A DNA stretch of 64,000 nucleotides from Trichoplax sp. H2 (GCA_003344405.1 NOWV01000091.1:186001-250000), one strand, 5' to 3'. Counted from the first letter of the stretch, positions 1-12,562 are shown. The notes: generated by a model not told the origin, from the sequence alone. A program made the numbers and translations.

Positions 1-2
1 CG

Positions 3-1186
3 CCAAATCTACCTGTGACAGGTATGATATTCTTTACTTTCAATAACTTGACACAACAATATACATACAATGTAATGCGGTATCATTCATCCGGATTAGG
101 CGAATGCCAAAACGAGAAATGTATTGAGCAATATAAGCTGTTGGAAAAAAGAGTTGATGAAATTTTAATGGGATTGAAGAATGGTGAGTACGATTTTATC
201 GTTGCAAATGATATTCTTCTTGATATCTCTTTTACGATAAGTAGCTAACGTTGACGTTGTCGTTGCGTTTTATTATTTACATAGACCGTCCAGTTAATCT
301 AACACCAACCACGGTTTACATAGCCACAGCCAACGTGTGCCCAACTGTCAAGACATTAATGCAGTCTTTACAAGCCCTTGAGTATGATTGTGCTCTTCCA
401 GCAATGGAGAAAGACAAGGCTTTTGAAGTTGGTGATGGTCCTTGGACGTTTCAACGATTAGCCTCAGCAAGCAAGGTTCAATTACAGTTGACAGTCATAA
501 TTTCCTTATCTAAATTGTTGATATGAAAGTTCTATTGATTATTTATTGATAGTTGTTGCATTTCCCTCTTGTGTACAATTCTACGCATATAGATTATTAT
601 GATTGTAAGCCAAGAGCTGCTCAAATGTATTAGTCTCTTCGAGAAAACATTAAGCGTTGGAGATTCTGGTGGTACCTTTTCGAATTCAGAACTTCGAATG
701 ATTTGTGAATGGAAATATGCACTCAGTTTGGAGTATGACTTTCCTACACAGAGTCGTCTTATTTTGGCTGCAGTAGACGATACTGATAGTGATACTATCA
801 AGAGTATTCTCACTTTACAATCCAAGTCTGTGCTAAGATTGCCCGCTGATCGATGCAAAATCTTGGCGGCTGTGACCGGTTTATCGGAATCAGATTGTCG
901 CGTTAACATTACTGTACAGAAGACTATGCCGGAGAAAAAGTCCGATCAACCTGATGATCGATTTGAAATACCGCTATCGGATGAACTATTAAGGGAATTG
1001 TCATCCTGTGAAGACAGTTATGCATCTGATGATGATAGTGATATATCAGATAATGACACTTTAAGTATCATTATTAATGAGAATCGCCTTCCACCCCTAT
1101 TTGTTCCGGATGTAAGTATACCAATAGAAGATATCGGACGTACAAAGACCCAAACTGAAATGATCGATCCATACGCTTATGCCTAG
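3..1186 (+). CDS. 3' end of an unrecognised gene, three exons, 5' truncated by window edge
   Basis: Exons read as (window start)-183, 285-475 and 593-1186. Donor 1 is G|GTGAGT and acceptor 1 ends in tttacatag; donor 2 is AAG|GTTCAA (weak) and acceptor 2 ends in gcatatag. Phases agree across both joins (1, then 0). The frame is open to the window edge, so the start is probably outside. The last exon encodes a soluble, mostly helical stretch with the motif RLPADRCKILAAVTGL, then a highly acidic Ser/Asp-rich tail (SYASDDDSDISDND) and ends DPYAYA before TAG at 1184-1186. No membrane segment or catalytic motif is visible. I do not recognise the family. The acidic tail would fit an intracellular regulatory protein, but that is only composition. 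Confident that it is coding; function unknown. Confidence 0.6.
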
Positions 1187-2409
1187 CGAATGCATGAATT
1201 TTTCGCTTTAATTTACTGTAAGTCATATTAATATGTAACATTAAATATATATCTATATATATATAATATATATAAGTATTGGATTAGAGATATAACTTAT
1301 CGCTATAATTGCAGTTTTGATTAAATTTGATGCGCTTGTTACTAAAGCAAGATTTGGTTACGCCCTGACTTATGCGTGACCTGACTGGAGTCATCACATA
1401 ACTTGTATCACAATCACAATAATTGACGGATTATGTATCTATTTGTATTGTTTGATACCTGTAAATTCCTTCGTCGAAGATTGATTTTGGTGTTGTTAGC
1501 ATTAAATTACTTTCGCTAACTGCAAAAATATAATTGTAGATATATCATTAACCACCAGTAGTACAATGTACATTATAATTATACGTTACTGACTCTAAAT
1601 CTCTATTGATGACATTTTTCGAAGCGTAATTCTATCAGAATTATTACCTCTATTTTATCTCGAATAATGAATGAACTGGTTCACGCTAAAGTAAACTATT
1701 ATTGTCATTATATGTATGTTTTCTCACCTTGTTAATTATTATAAATGCAATTTAAAGTTGTAAATCTTACTGTTGATAAAACCATAAGTGTAATTGTTCT
1801 AAAATTATCAAGCGTGCACTCAAACATAATTTGCCACCTGTGCACCATTATCCTATTTTAATAGTTGTAACCTAATACATGTTTATCTTTTACAACTTTG
1901 AAAAGAATAACTTCAGGTAAAGTGGCAACTGGATAATACAAAATTATTCGTTATAAAGATATTAATTCATTTCTCTCTCTTTACATGCAAGTACGCTTAG
2001 AGTGAGAGAAATTTTAACGTATTATTAGTTAGTTCATTAGTATATTTTGTGGTATCAATTACGCAGTCAGCCATACTGTACAATATAAAATAATCTCTTA
2101 TCAAAGGCTAATTCTATATACAGTAATGATAAATGTTGAATTTTATTGACTAATATACTACCACCTGGTTAATTAAATTATGTATCTGATCTCATTTTGA
2201 GTAATTTTTGTTCCATTGAAGGGTTTCATTAATTAATTATTAATAAACAAAAATTTTACTGCTATTCTGTGAAGAGCCTATCAGTAATTACGTAAAAGAA
2301 TAACGAGCGAACAAGTTCTATGTTCAATTTATACCTTATCAAAGTAGATCAGATTAGAAAGTTGCTGCAGTAGAAGTATACCTGCCGTTGTTGAGATAAA
2401 GTGTGTTGT
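1187..2409. other. AT-rich intergenic stretch
   Basis: No convincing exon on either strand. A short TA-rich microsatellite lies at about 1244-1278, just downstream of the first gene's stop codon. The rest is unstructured AT-rich sequence. Confidence 0.5.
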
Positions 2410-5400
2410 ATCGAACTTCAATTTTACTACTACAGTACTCATATATTTAATTGAGCCGTATAAAATTTTGGGACTGCCCTTGTTTCAAGAAAATGGTGTG
2501 GGTTTTACAAGAGACGTAACCAATCACCCACAGGTTCAATAAACTAAATCAACAATAGGATTGCATGGAGCACTGGTCTGTTAGTCTTGGAATACATTTG
2601 CGAGAACATTGATGACAATCGAAATTTAAAAGTAATTCATGAGTAATTTAGTTTTAGTAAGTTTCATAGGTAGTCCTGGTTCCTAAATACACTTGAAAGA
2701 TTAGCGTAGAGCTATCGGCTATCATTTCTTCCTCAATGTAAATCAATCAAGGTAAAATTTCAAGTTCGAATGCATGACAGAGTCCATCACCACTCTATCC
2801 ATAGCACAGTGTGATCCTCGACTGGTCCAATTTATTGTCACAATTTTGACTAATTTCAATCTACGGTCTGCCTCTATGATCTCGGCCTCAGACGTTTTTC
2901 ATATCTTGTGAAACATTAGCAATGATGTCAATTTCCCTTTTATACACTTTTATCCGTTTCCACTAGTAATAGGCTGTTGGCACTTTACAATCCGTAAAAT
3001 TGTGCCTTATATCAATTTCGAGGATTGTTGAAATCAAAGTCGTAGACTTAGAGCTACTATGCTATTAACAATCACTGTGCACTTTATAGTCACGACTTGT
3101 TAATAATTTACATCAGTAATAGTAGACATTTGTTTTACATCTTTGGTGAGGGGTACCGTCATGACGTCAGTATTGAACCCTGCAGACTCTGGGTGTACAA
3201 TAGCATAGTGTCCCAAACAGCTGTCTGAGGCTATACTAAACAATATATTACGATCGTCACACGTTGGAGCCTACACTCAGCTCCAGAACGAGACAGTTTC
3301 GGACAGAGTGGATGGATGACCTATACTATTAAATAAAAAACATCAGCTAGCCGGGACTATTTACTATAAGCTTCTTTCCTCTGTTTACCTCTATTTACCT
3401 CCAGCATCAATCAGTTCGTTTTCGCCATCGTAGTTATCCTGGCATTCCAATTCATTCAGAAGCTTGATAGCATAAATTAAAAGTATCGCCAAGGTAATCA
3501 ATATCGATTCAGTTTTTCAATTTTAAAGATTAGACTGTTAAAGAGGGAGAACGTGATCTAATTCTTGCTGACGTGATCAAGAAAGGAAAGCAAAACAATC
3601 TCCAGATTGATACGATCGATGGATTAAAAAATGGCTGCTTTAACAACATTAATTCAAATATGGCTAACATTGCTCTCCATTGGTATCCTTGGCCAATCGG
3701 ACTGTCGGCAGTTGTCACTGCTAGCGAACATGACTGTAGTGGAGAAAATTGCTTTTGAATCGTTAGGCCGACAAATGTGTATTGGCAAGGTAAGGGCGAT
3801 CGATAGGAGGTTTTGTCTTGAAATAGTAAACAGTAGACGGTATCAATGTTGACGATAGTTTAATCATCTTCTAGAATACATGTAGACCCAATGACACTAT
3901 TTATAATCATTACAGTCGACTCCAATTGCGCTGTAAAAGAGAGTGCAAAATCAATTCTTTTCCAACCTATCAAATTACTTTTCAATTGATTTTATTACTT
4001 GTAATATTACTATCGACTTTAGCGATGGTAATTCGTCGCTATAAAACACAAAAATCTGCGAGTGTCAAAAATTTCACGACCACGTTTTCCCTAACCCTAA
4101 CCTCTACACGAAGTGGCTGATCTTGGAACAGGGAAATCTTTCCCTTCAGAACTTACATTCCTAAAAAATGAGATAATGCAACACACAGGTAAGGTATCCG
4201 ATCAAATTTAGATTCGAAAATAAAAAGGGGAGATGATCCTAGACATTCCCCACTATGCTATATTGTATCATCGACTGTCTGATTAAAAAAGCCAGCCAAT
4301 TTGGGATATACTGTAGGCCCTACAGTATGCAATATTGACTGAAGCTGTTCGTCTATCTTTTTTGCGGCCTACTGCATGTCATCGTGGTAAATTGAAGTAA
4401 CTGATGATTTCTTAACAACTTATGAAAGGCAAATTTAGTCATCCTGTTGTACTGTAGAAGTGTATTTGCCCAACAGTCTTTGTGTAGTCAACTTCCACTA
4501 CGGGATCAAAAATGAATTGTTGTCACTTGTGATGATGATGACAATTAATTTACAGCTCCATCGAGACGCATATCAATGTGCATCTAAACTACGACTACAT
4601 TTGATGATCGTGATGGTAAAGGAATAGTATGAACGATCATGTTGTTACTAGAGATCTAGTATAACAGTACGACTCGCCGATTATTTTATTAGTAATTGAT
4701 AATCTGAATATTGAAACTAATCATTTCAACGCGAAATGGCTCAGTATCGCCTTCTCCATTCGTTGATTACTAGTCTTGCTTCAGATCACACGTGTAAGAT
4801 GCATGCCTATGATGGCAAGCTTGAACGCAACGCTGTACTCACTGCTATCATTTTGGAATTATTTAAAACTATTCTTGATGATGGATTGATAAAGCATCAG
4901 ATAGCCTAAATTGCATGATCATCAAGATGGATCAGCAGTAGATACGCACTCCCCATTGAATTGTACGGCGTCAATTAGTCAAGAAAGCAGTGTCTAAATA
5001 CAGTGGTTGGACTCCTCGCTTTTAGTAACTTGTTTTAAAGTCGTTATTTGCAATACTGTATTGTAATTCATGCTCGTTTTTCTTTGTTCAATTCTCACTC
5101 AATATTGGATAGTCCACTCCTACCATCATTTTACAGTGAAGTTGTAGGACTATTCCGTGAGGTTAGTAATAACCTTGACTATATGGATCCTTTGCATCGA
5201 ATCAATAAAATATGATTCATAAGTTGGGAGAAATGGATTTCATTGGAATATCCGGTTTCACAGCCAGCCATGACGCCAAGGCTTGTCATTGCTGACTGGT
5301 CTCGTAGTCTTTTCCAAGCATTACATTCTCTAACTTTGTCACTAAATGCAAGTACGTCCACTATTTCTTCGATAGTGTCATCTACTGTAGTATAATATTC
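2410..5400 (+). pseudogene. Scattered protein-like fragments of a possible decayed gene
   Basis: Several + strand stretches have coding-like composition but cannot be joined into one open frame. They lie at about 2418-2535 (contains LPLFQENGVGFTRDV, preceded by acceptor actactacag), 2774-2911 (contains AQCDPRLVQFIVTIL, ends TGA), 3220-3320 (contains LSEAILNNILRSSHVG, in frame with a TAG upstream and TGA downstream), 3533-3620 (contains ERDLILADVIKKG), 4735-4909 (58 codons from an ATG, contains AVLTAIILELFKTIL), 4911-5010 in a shifted frame, and 5063-5390 (contains SPLLPSFYSEVVGLF, one internal TGA at 5211). The leucine-rich helical character suggests a helical-repeat protein. I do not recognise the family. 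Part of the block lies in the second intron of the SEFIR receptor model. Alternatives: a live gene with very short exons, or chance. Confidence 0.35.
3631..4120 (+). CDS. Alternative short product: signal peptide, small Cys ectodomain, membrane segment
   Basis: If the donor at 3932|3933 (GCT|GTAAAAG) is not used, exon 2 stays open to a TAG at 4118-4120 and gives a 134-residue protein from 3631-3789 plus 3875-4120. After the shared signal peptide and Cys-rich part, the extension encodes TYQITFQLILLLVILLSTLA followed by a basic stop-transfer RRYK, which is a convincing membrane segment. It could be a membrane-anchored decoy isoform of the receptor, or an independent small type I membrane gene whose first exons I have wrongly joined to the receptor. 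Two N-glycosylation sequons (NMT, NDT) lie in the shared part. Confidence 0.35.
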
Positions 5401-8400
5401 AAATGCACAGGTAGTTGTCTGAGATATGGATGTACTACTGATAGAGAATGGCTTTATAACATGGACCTATGTTGAATTGCAGTCGTTTAGGATTCAATCA
5501 TCATAATTTAATCATTACCATAATAAAGTGCCGTTATTCATGGGTACATCAGGCATGGGAATCATGATGAAGTGATGACTCATCCTTTCGACATAACTAT
5601 CGTCCATCTTTAGTAGACCCTGCTTCAGTGAATATCAACAAACATGCTCTAAATTCCAGTATATGCGTATATATTACGTGCACATATTATCCCCCCAAAA
5701 AATAGTAAATTACGCTTTCTCATCAATGAACTAGGACGTAGCATTATAGCTGACTATATAACTTGGTATAATAGACTGAAACAATTGAAGAGAGAGGTTT
5801 CCCAATCCTAAAATTCGCTCAATAAAGATCACCTTTGCTCTTCCTTAAATTAATATTTCTGTCTTGAAGGCTTATGTCAAGTTAGAAGAACCGAAATGCT
5901 ACGTCGAAACCCGCAAATAATTATATATATATATAATTAATTAAAAAAAAAGCGTTGCGAGAACAATGACGTCCATTATTAATCGACTTTCAATCACGCT
6001 TTTAATTTTTTAGTACCGCACTTGATTCCAAGAAGAATAAGCATGCTGTATTATTGCTATTGTTGCCCTTGTAACAGTGGATCCACCACCGATTTCTATG
6101 TCAATAGACGAGCAGGGCAGGATCTCTAATAATATTTCATATCCTATCTTAGATGTACTTTTATTTTTGTTTACAACTCAAATTGAAGGAAAAATTGTTT
6201 ACTTTAGTCAACATTCTTGGATAGTCATCGTTGATCCTTTATATCAATTCGTATCCTATTGTACAGCTTGTCAACTTTTAGACAAACAACAGCACAAAGA
6301 AACATGGAGGTTATTCAACAACCACAAGGCATACAGTAAATTGTATAGTCTAGTATCAATTATTCAGTTATTGACGGAATCTGCTACGTTCCGTTTTCTA
6401 TTTTTATACAATGATGTTCAAGTAGATGCAATCCGAACATTTTTTTCGGTCAAACATGCACACTAATTGAATACTGTTCCAGTACATTATGGAAGCAAAG
6501 ATAGCTTGTAGCAGTTAATTACACGATAATTAGAATTAAACGTATACCGACTATTCGATGGACAATAGTATACTGACCTCGACTGCCTATAGAAAGGATA
6601 ACTTTCAGCCACTTCCCTAAATGCGTCAATGATTATTTTATTCTAGCTAAACTGAGAAGGATAAACTCCAAGTTATACTTGAATAACGTCTACTGTAGGG
6701 ATTAATTAATTAATATAATGTACTTATTGACTCAATCATCACTGCCTACCATCCGTTATCAATGATTGATACTTAGAATGCATTTTGTAGCTCGTCACTA
6801 GCTATCCATTCTGAGTGGAGTGGAAGGGAAAATAATAATTTGAAATCCCATTTTTGATGAACTGGAGAATGAAGTAAATTATGGAAGAAGAATTTTCATA
6901 ATAACTTGATTAATACAATGAGAGAATTACTCATCATGCTATGTAAACTACTTTATTCATCAATGATACTCAAGCTTAAACTAAAAACTTACGCTGTACT
7001 AAACCCGCAACTTTTAAAATTTCCCTTACTCAACAAACTGTAAAATGGCCAACGTTACTAATCTGATGAAATCAACTATTCGGTTTGGTCGTCACTTCAC
7101 TGGTATACTCCAGAAGATTAATTAAACCAAATTTTACAGATATACAGTAGAAATACTCCTAAAGTTTAATAATAGACTTACACTCTGTTAAAGAACGTTT
7201 ACAATTGACTATACGTCTCTTCACTCAGACGGACAACTTGTAAGTAATCTAAGACTATAAATTAGTAAAATATCTCAAAATCTTCCTTCAGTGATCTTTA
7301 CTGAGATCTGACATACGCTATACGTGGTCAATTCCTTTCCTTTTACCCTCCCATGCTTGCTATCTATTCCTGTACTAATAAATTAATATAGGATTTATAG
7401 AGATAAATCTGGTACCGTCATGCAAATGTAAATTACTTGTAGATTACTAGTCATCAAAGTGTGGATGGACTAAAACTGGATAACAGTATGTGACGACCTG
7501 CACTTATTCAGATAGTCAAAACAAAAATTATTGGAGTTTAAATATAGGCCCGTTATTTCAAAATTTTCCCCTTGAAATTGAATTGAATTTTTTAGAACAG
7601 CTTCAATATTATTATCGCTATATCCATAATCTTTAACAATATCATAAATAGTTACTATGCTAGTATCAATAACTCGTAATATATCACATAATTCGTATTA
7701 TCCTATTTTCTCTTCTAGTATGTCGATTATCAGTATTTTAACGCAAGATGTATTCAAAACGATCCATCACCTGGCCTATATCAAAAATGTCGAGAAGGTT
7801 GTCTTATACCTATACTCAATATTAACTTTTGGAACACGAAATATCAATGCAGAAGTTTATGCTTTGCTAGAGCAAAGGATTTTACTCTAGCGACGTGCAT
7901 GTTAGCTTGCAATTCCTTAGATGTAATGCGAGACCATCTAAGTGACTACTTGAGTAAGTACAGTAAATTAATCACCTAAATGTTGCACTTGTATACTATG
8001 TCTCAAGGCAGATTCTATTTAACACTGGAAAAACCTTTGCTAATGCCGATATTGTCCTTTTTTCCTTCTAGAATTGCGCTTTAAGCCGTACTTACTACCT
8101 GAGATTGCTACTAAATACAACAGATCCCTAGCATCAATCAACTTTGAACGTCTTCCAATTAAGAAACCTGCTCCACATGATAAAGGGCCTACTCTCCTAC
8201 CCGCAACAGAATTGAAGGCGAAAGAAGAGATTATGAAACGCATTGTAGATCCTGATTCATCCATTACCATTCCAAAAATGTGCATTAATCAAGCGCAAAT
8301 TAATTTAGCCAAGCAAGTGCAAGGTAACCAGTTTTTAAACATAAAAAGGATCTTAAAGTTTGCTATCGCAATTGATACTAACTCTTTGTAAAATGATGTA

Positions 8401-11400
8401 GCTTTTATAACGCCTGCGACCGTTTGCTACTGTTATGATCAAAGTATGTCAACAAGCGATAGCGCCCCAATACCTTCCATTCCATTTACTAAAACAGTTA
8501 CTATTACTGAAAGCAAAAGACTATTACTGCGCTTAGATTGGACAAGGTCGTCCTATGAAGGTTCACTCCATCATTCGAAATTAATTTAATTTTAAAAGTA
8601 TAACATATAGTTAGTCTCAACGTTGCATTTTTTCTCTTTTATTTAATACTAATTAGCACCAAAGGATTATTTTGGTTACACATTAACGTGGGGATTTCAG
8701 GGAGGCGATGATAATTGCAAAATTTTAAAACGGACAACCACAGCATTTACAATTGTATTTGATAAAGAAGTGCCGTCATTGTGCCCTCCGATCCATGTTA
8801 CAATTACAACCTACCCAGCAAAACCAAGATCATATATTAGTGAAAATGTCTATTTCAATCGAGATATAATGAAACATCTCCCTAATTGCCATGCTATAAT
8901 AAAGGAAGTACCTACATCTAACAACATGGTTATCAAGACAGCAGGTACCACCCACTATCCTGGATTTACAAATGGTAATTGATTCTATAAATAATAATTT
9001 TATAACATGCTAAGTTGTAGGTAGTTCTGTTCAATGATTTATTAAACTGCGACGATACATCGTCCGGCGGTGACTGAAATACACAATAAAATTGAGCTTT
9101 CACTACAAACTATCAACACTATTAAAGTAGTTATATTAAAAATGACAGTAACTAGTTTTAAGGCATAATTTTACTACCGTACATTAGGGTAATACTCGTT
9201 TTGCAAATATTTACGAGCATCATTGATTACCAAGCAAAAACACCGTTGATCTTTTGATAATACTATTTCGATAACATCCACCTAGCAACGATGAACAGAA
9301 AATTAATAGTATTCAGTTTTTCATAGTTTCATAATTATTACGCTAGAGATAGTGATCTAAAGTATTCAGTGGTAAGTAATAGTATGAACATCATCAAACC
9401 CAATTAACGGCATTACAGTCATTGTACCTTTTTAATGCGATTTCGTTAACATTAATATCTATGCAAATCTAACAATTTCCACTGATGTGTAGATAGCTGC
9501 AATTGAGTTTTAAATTATACGCCATGATACGACCGATTAATGGTATTTTTTAATACGACTGATATGCTTAGCAACACAATCAAATTTCATTTCCACCAAG
9601 CCCGCTACCATAGCATCAATAGGTAAAAACGAAATGTCGTTGATTTTAAAACTTGATCTCTTTATAACAATTAGTTATGTTTCAGCTGAGCAACATAATC
9701 TACTTGAATGTAATCGCATAAATGTAACAATGATATTTTACTTTCGCAATTCTCTATAATCTTAGCAGCTATGATAGATTCTTGTATCAAATTCATAAAA
9801 TTTTGTTTCTAATAGACTAATCCATACTTTCAAAGTAAATATGATTATTTTGTATAAATTTTTTTTGTAAAATCTATGTATTTTTGTGATTATTTACTCT
9901 GGGTTGAAATTATTACATTAATTCCTAGTACTTCAATATAAACCTATTGGTACAATCCTACAACCAGTATAATTTGTTGCAAGATTACGTAAAATTGTTT
10001 AATACTACAGTGTTTTAATGGTATGCTACTTAGTCATAATTACTCAGCATTTGAATTTTTCAATTTATACAATTAAAATTATTCACTACCAACACTCTAA
10101 GGTGATACAACGGGTCAAATGCAACATATAAATCTTGTACTCCTTTCAGCCATGCTATCCATATTAGCAGTCATGATGATAATTGGTTTTGTATGGTACA
10201 AACGATGGTTGAAAAATAGAACAGTATCTCGTAAGGGCTACTATCGTAAGTTAATTGGCTCATTTGAGCGTAATTATTTTTTTAATATTTTATGATTTAT
10301 TACTTACTGTATGCGTAACTACTAAAATGTAATATTTCATAATAACATTGATAATTTTGAATCAGATAATGACAAGCCACCTTCCAATTCTCATCTGAAT
10401 CAATCTTCAAAGTGTTCTACTCCGGGTTAGAAAGCGTTACATTTATATACTTTGAATCTAGAGTACTGTATTTTCTCGTTAAGCTTAAATCGACTCTGCT
10501 AGTTCCGTCTACCATTTGTTGGCATAAGTAATACGATGACTAAATACGAATAAAAGTTATCGCAAACTAATACATTATTTTCATGACACAGTATTGTTAA
10601 ATTATTACGGTATGTGTATGAGCTAATCAGCTATCTTTCATATTTATATTAGGTGATTGCTTAAGTCAACCTAAAGAATTAATAGGGAACCCTTTAAGCA
10701 ACGAACTCGAAATCACTGAAAACCAAATTATTCACCAAGATCTACAATTAGAAAGTACTACTGTAACAAGTATGAACTGGAAATTTAGTACTAATTATAT
10801 GAATGATGAAAAACAATTCTTGACCTCATTCATTAAATCGTATTAAAATAAAATATTAAATAAAATTTTAAGTAATACTTATTCATCATGTTATTTCAAC
10901 ATATTTATAGATCTGGATAAATCGTCGTCCATAAATCACTCGTCAAGGGACTTATCGGTGACGTCTAATAATCCTGTATCTAACTCTGAGAGAGCTAGAA
11001 ATGTTACAGATGAATCGATCAGTGTAGATAAAGTAAATATTAGGCCTGGTGAGAAATAATTTATTATCCTTAAGATAATTTAAACCATTCAAAATTAAGC
11101 ACCTTTCGTTTAAATGATGAATTAATTATATGACTCTTTTATCTAAAAGGTACTGACGTATCTTATCAAATTACTAATTTGTTAACTGATCATACTTTAG
11201 CAACAACTATCTCTTCACTCGATTCTTGCAAGCAAAAAGAATTCCATGATCCATTAATAGTAGGAAGTTCGTCCTGGATGAAACAAATTCTAGGTAATGA
11301 CTATAGTAATTATTCCATAGAGATCATGTCGGCATTTTAAAATCCGTAGTCATGAAGTTGTATCGATACATTGTAATTTATAGAAAAAATTGATAATTAC

Positions 11401-12562
11401 AGGACTCCATTGCTGTTATTTTTGTTTTCGTTATATAAATTGATCTATATTTACTATTTTAAAATAGATACTGAAGATCAGGATACCTTCAGCGATTACA
11501 GCCACGATTCACTCTATGATAGACTTAAATCGCATATTGATCTTGATAGTTCATCAGATGTTAACAGTCTGAATGCAGGATTCGAGAAATTAGATGCTGA
11601 AGATCAGGATAGTTTCAGTGATTACAGCCAAGAACCGCTCTTCTATAATAAACTTAAATCGCATATTGATCTTGATGGTTCATCAGATTTTAATAGTCTG
11701 AATACAGGATTAGATGGTATTATCAATTAGCTATTCAAATTCTATTAATCTGCTAAATATTGGATGTTTCATCTAGTTTACCGTTAACTGATGCTTCTAA
11801 TATCACAATTTTCTTGTAGAAAATTCTGATACTAGTGCTTATGGCACAAGACCTCCTAGTCAGAAACCTGATTATCATCCGTCGATATACATATCGTATT
11901 TTCCCGATAGAGAAGGTCATTCTCAGGAAGCTAAAGCTCTAACCAACCGTCTACGTCACCTTGGGTTTAATGCAATTTCACACGAATACAATACTTTAGC
12001 CATTAACTATCAAGGTCAAGGAAACTGGGTTGCATCTAGCATTAGAAATGCAGATAAGGTATGTACAATTTAGTAATGCCAATGCAATCGTAAAATGTAG
12101 ATTATGTATGTGCAATTTATGACTTTATTCCAATTTTAGGTGATAATGATTTTATCCCCTGAATATTGTGAAATTAGTAACTGGTTGTTAACTAAAGACA
12201 AATCCGTTGGGAACTATTACACGAACAAATCTCTAATTGATTTTTTACGTGTTACTCAAGAATTAACGGAAATTAGAAACATTATCTGCAGTAATGCCCA
12301 AAAAAACACTAAAACCTTTTTGGTAAGGCTAAAAACAAGTCAACAATTAAACGCATTGGATGGCTTTAATACATTCCCTCTGCTGGATTGGCCTAAAGAT
12401 GAAAACAAACTTGTATGTTTTTTACATAATGTTGAATATTATTTACCCAAACCATTACCGAAAACAACAAAAGTTATAATCGAAGCAGACGGCGAAGTTA
12501 TAACGTCTGTTGTTAGTGAAAAGCAATCAGATGAAGTTACGGTCATCACTACTACATGTTGA
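3631..12562 (+). CDS. SEFIR-domain single-pass receptor, interleukin-17-receptor-like
   Basis: Fourteen exons: 3631-3789, 3875-3932, 6078-6421, 7719-7953, 8072-8323, 8657-8974, 10102-10245, 10366-10425, 10653-10769, 10911-11048, 11150-11293, 11468-11716, 11820-12058, 12140-12562. All have GT-AG ends, phases match at every join, and the total is 2880 bp (959 residues plus stop). Layout: signal peptide (1-21, LIQIWLTLLSIGIL); ectodomain to about 456 with GKNTC, an FN3-like start DPPPISMSI, a Cys-rich exon (CREGC, YQCRSLC) and YTLTWGF; membrane segment about 465-487 followed by KRW; Ser/Asp-rich tail; SEFIR domain from about 759 (SIYISYF, GNWVASSIRNADK, VIMILSPEY). SEFIR domains recruit Act1-type adaptors in IL-17 signalling. 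The layout, and GKNTCRPNDTI resembling the start of the IL-17RA ectodomain, support a receptor. Exon 6 onward is strong; exons 1-4, and especially the choice of donor after 3932, are less certain. Confidence 0.72.
7719..7953 (+). other. Cysteine-rich ectodomain exon of the SEFIR receptor
   Basis: Acceptor attttctcttctag precedes 7719 and a consensus donor GA|GTAAGTA follows 7953. The frame starting at 7719 encodes DYQYFNARC, CREGC, YQCRSLC and TCMLACN, about eight cysteines in 78 codons. A different frame over the same bases is also open (7657-7890) but lacks fitting splice phase, so I treat it as a shadow. The join to exon 5 at 8072 is phase 1 on both sides. Confidence 0.65.
11468..11716 (+). 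repeat. Exon carrying a tandem 42-residue duplication in the receptor tail
   Basis: Two adjacent copies share EDQD, FSDYS, LKSHIDLD, SSD and NSLN with about 75 percent identity. The duplication is clear in DNA as well as protein and is contained in one symmetric phase 1-1 exon. The modules are acidic and rich in Ser/Tyr (SDYS), plausible phosphorylation or docking sites; that role is inference. Confidence 0.9.
11877..12470 (+). other. SEFIR domain (exons 13 and 14 of the receptor)
   Basis: Box-1-like strand SIYISYF with acidic residues and a histidine after it (PDREGH), helix EAKALTNRLRHLGF, then GNWVASSIRNADK, and across the 12058/12140 splice VIMILSPEYCE. Downstream TFLVRLKTS and FPLLDWPKDENKLVCFLH fit the later strands and helix. 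SEFIR is related to TIR; the W..sI.nADKVI.i.SPeY pattern is the SEFIR form. About 30 residues follow the domain. Confidence 0.8.

Noticed and set aside
3530-3758. ORFs in other frames over the receptor's first exon
   Set aside because: The 3573-3758 frame may be part of the decayed fragments but ends in a stop with no usable donor in phase. The signal-peptide frame from 3631 has a consensus donor and phase-matched partners.
4085-4105. Telomere-like ccctaaccctaacc
   Set aside because: Only two units, so it does not indicate a telomere or an interstitial telomeric array.
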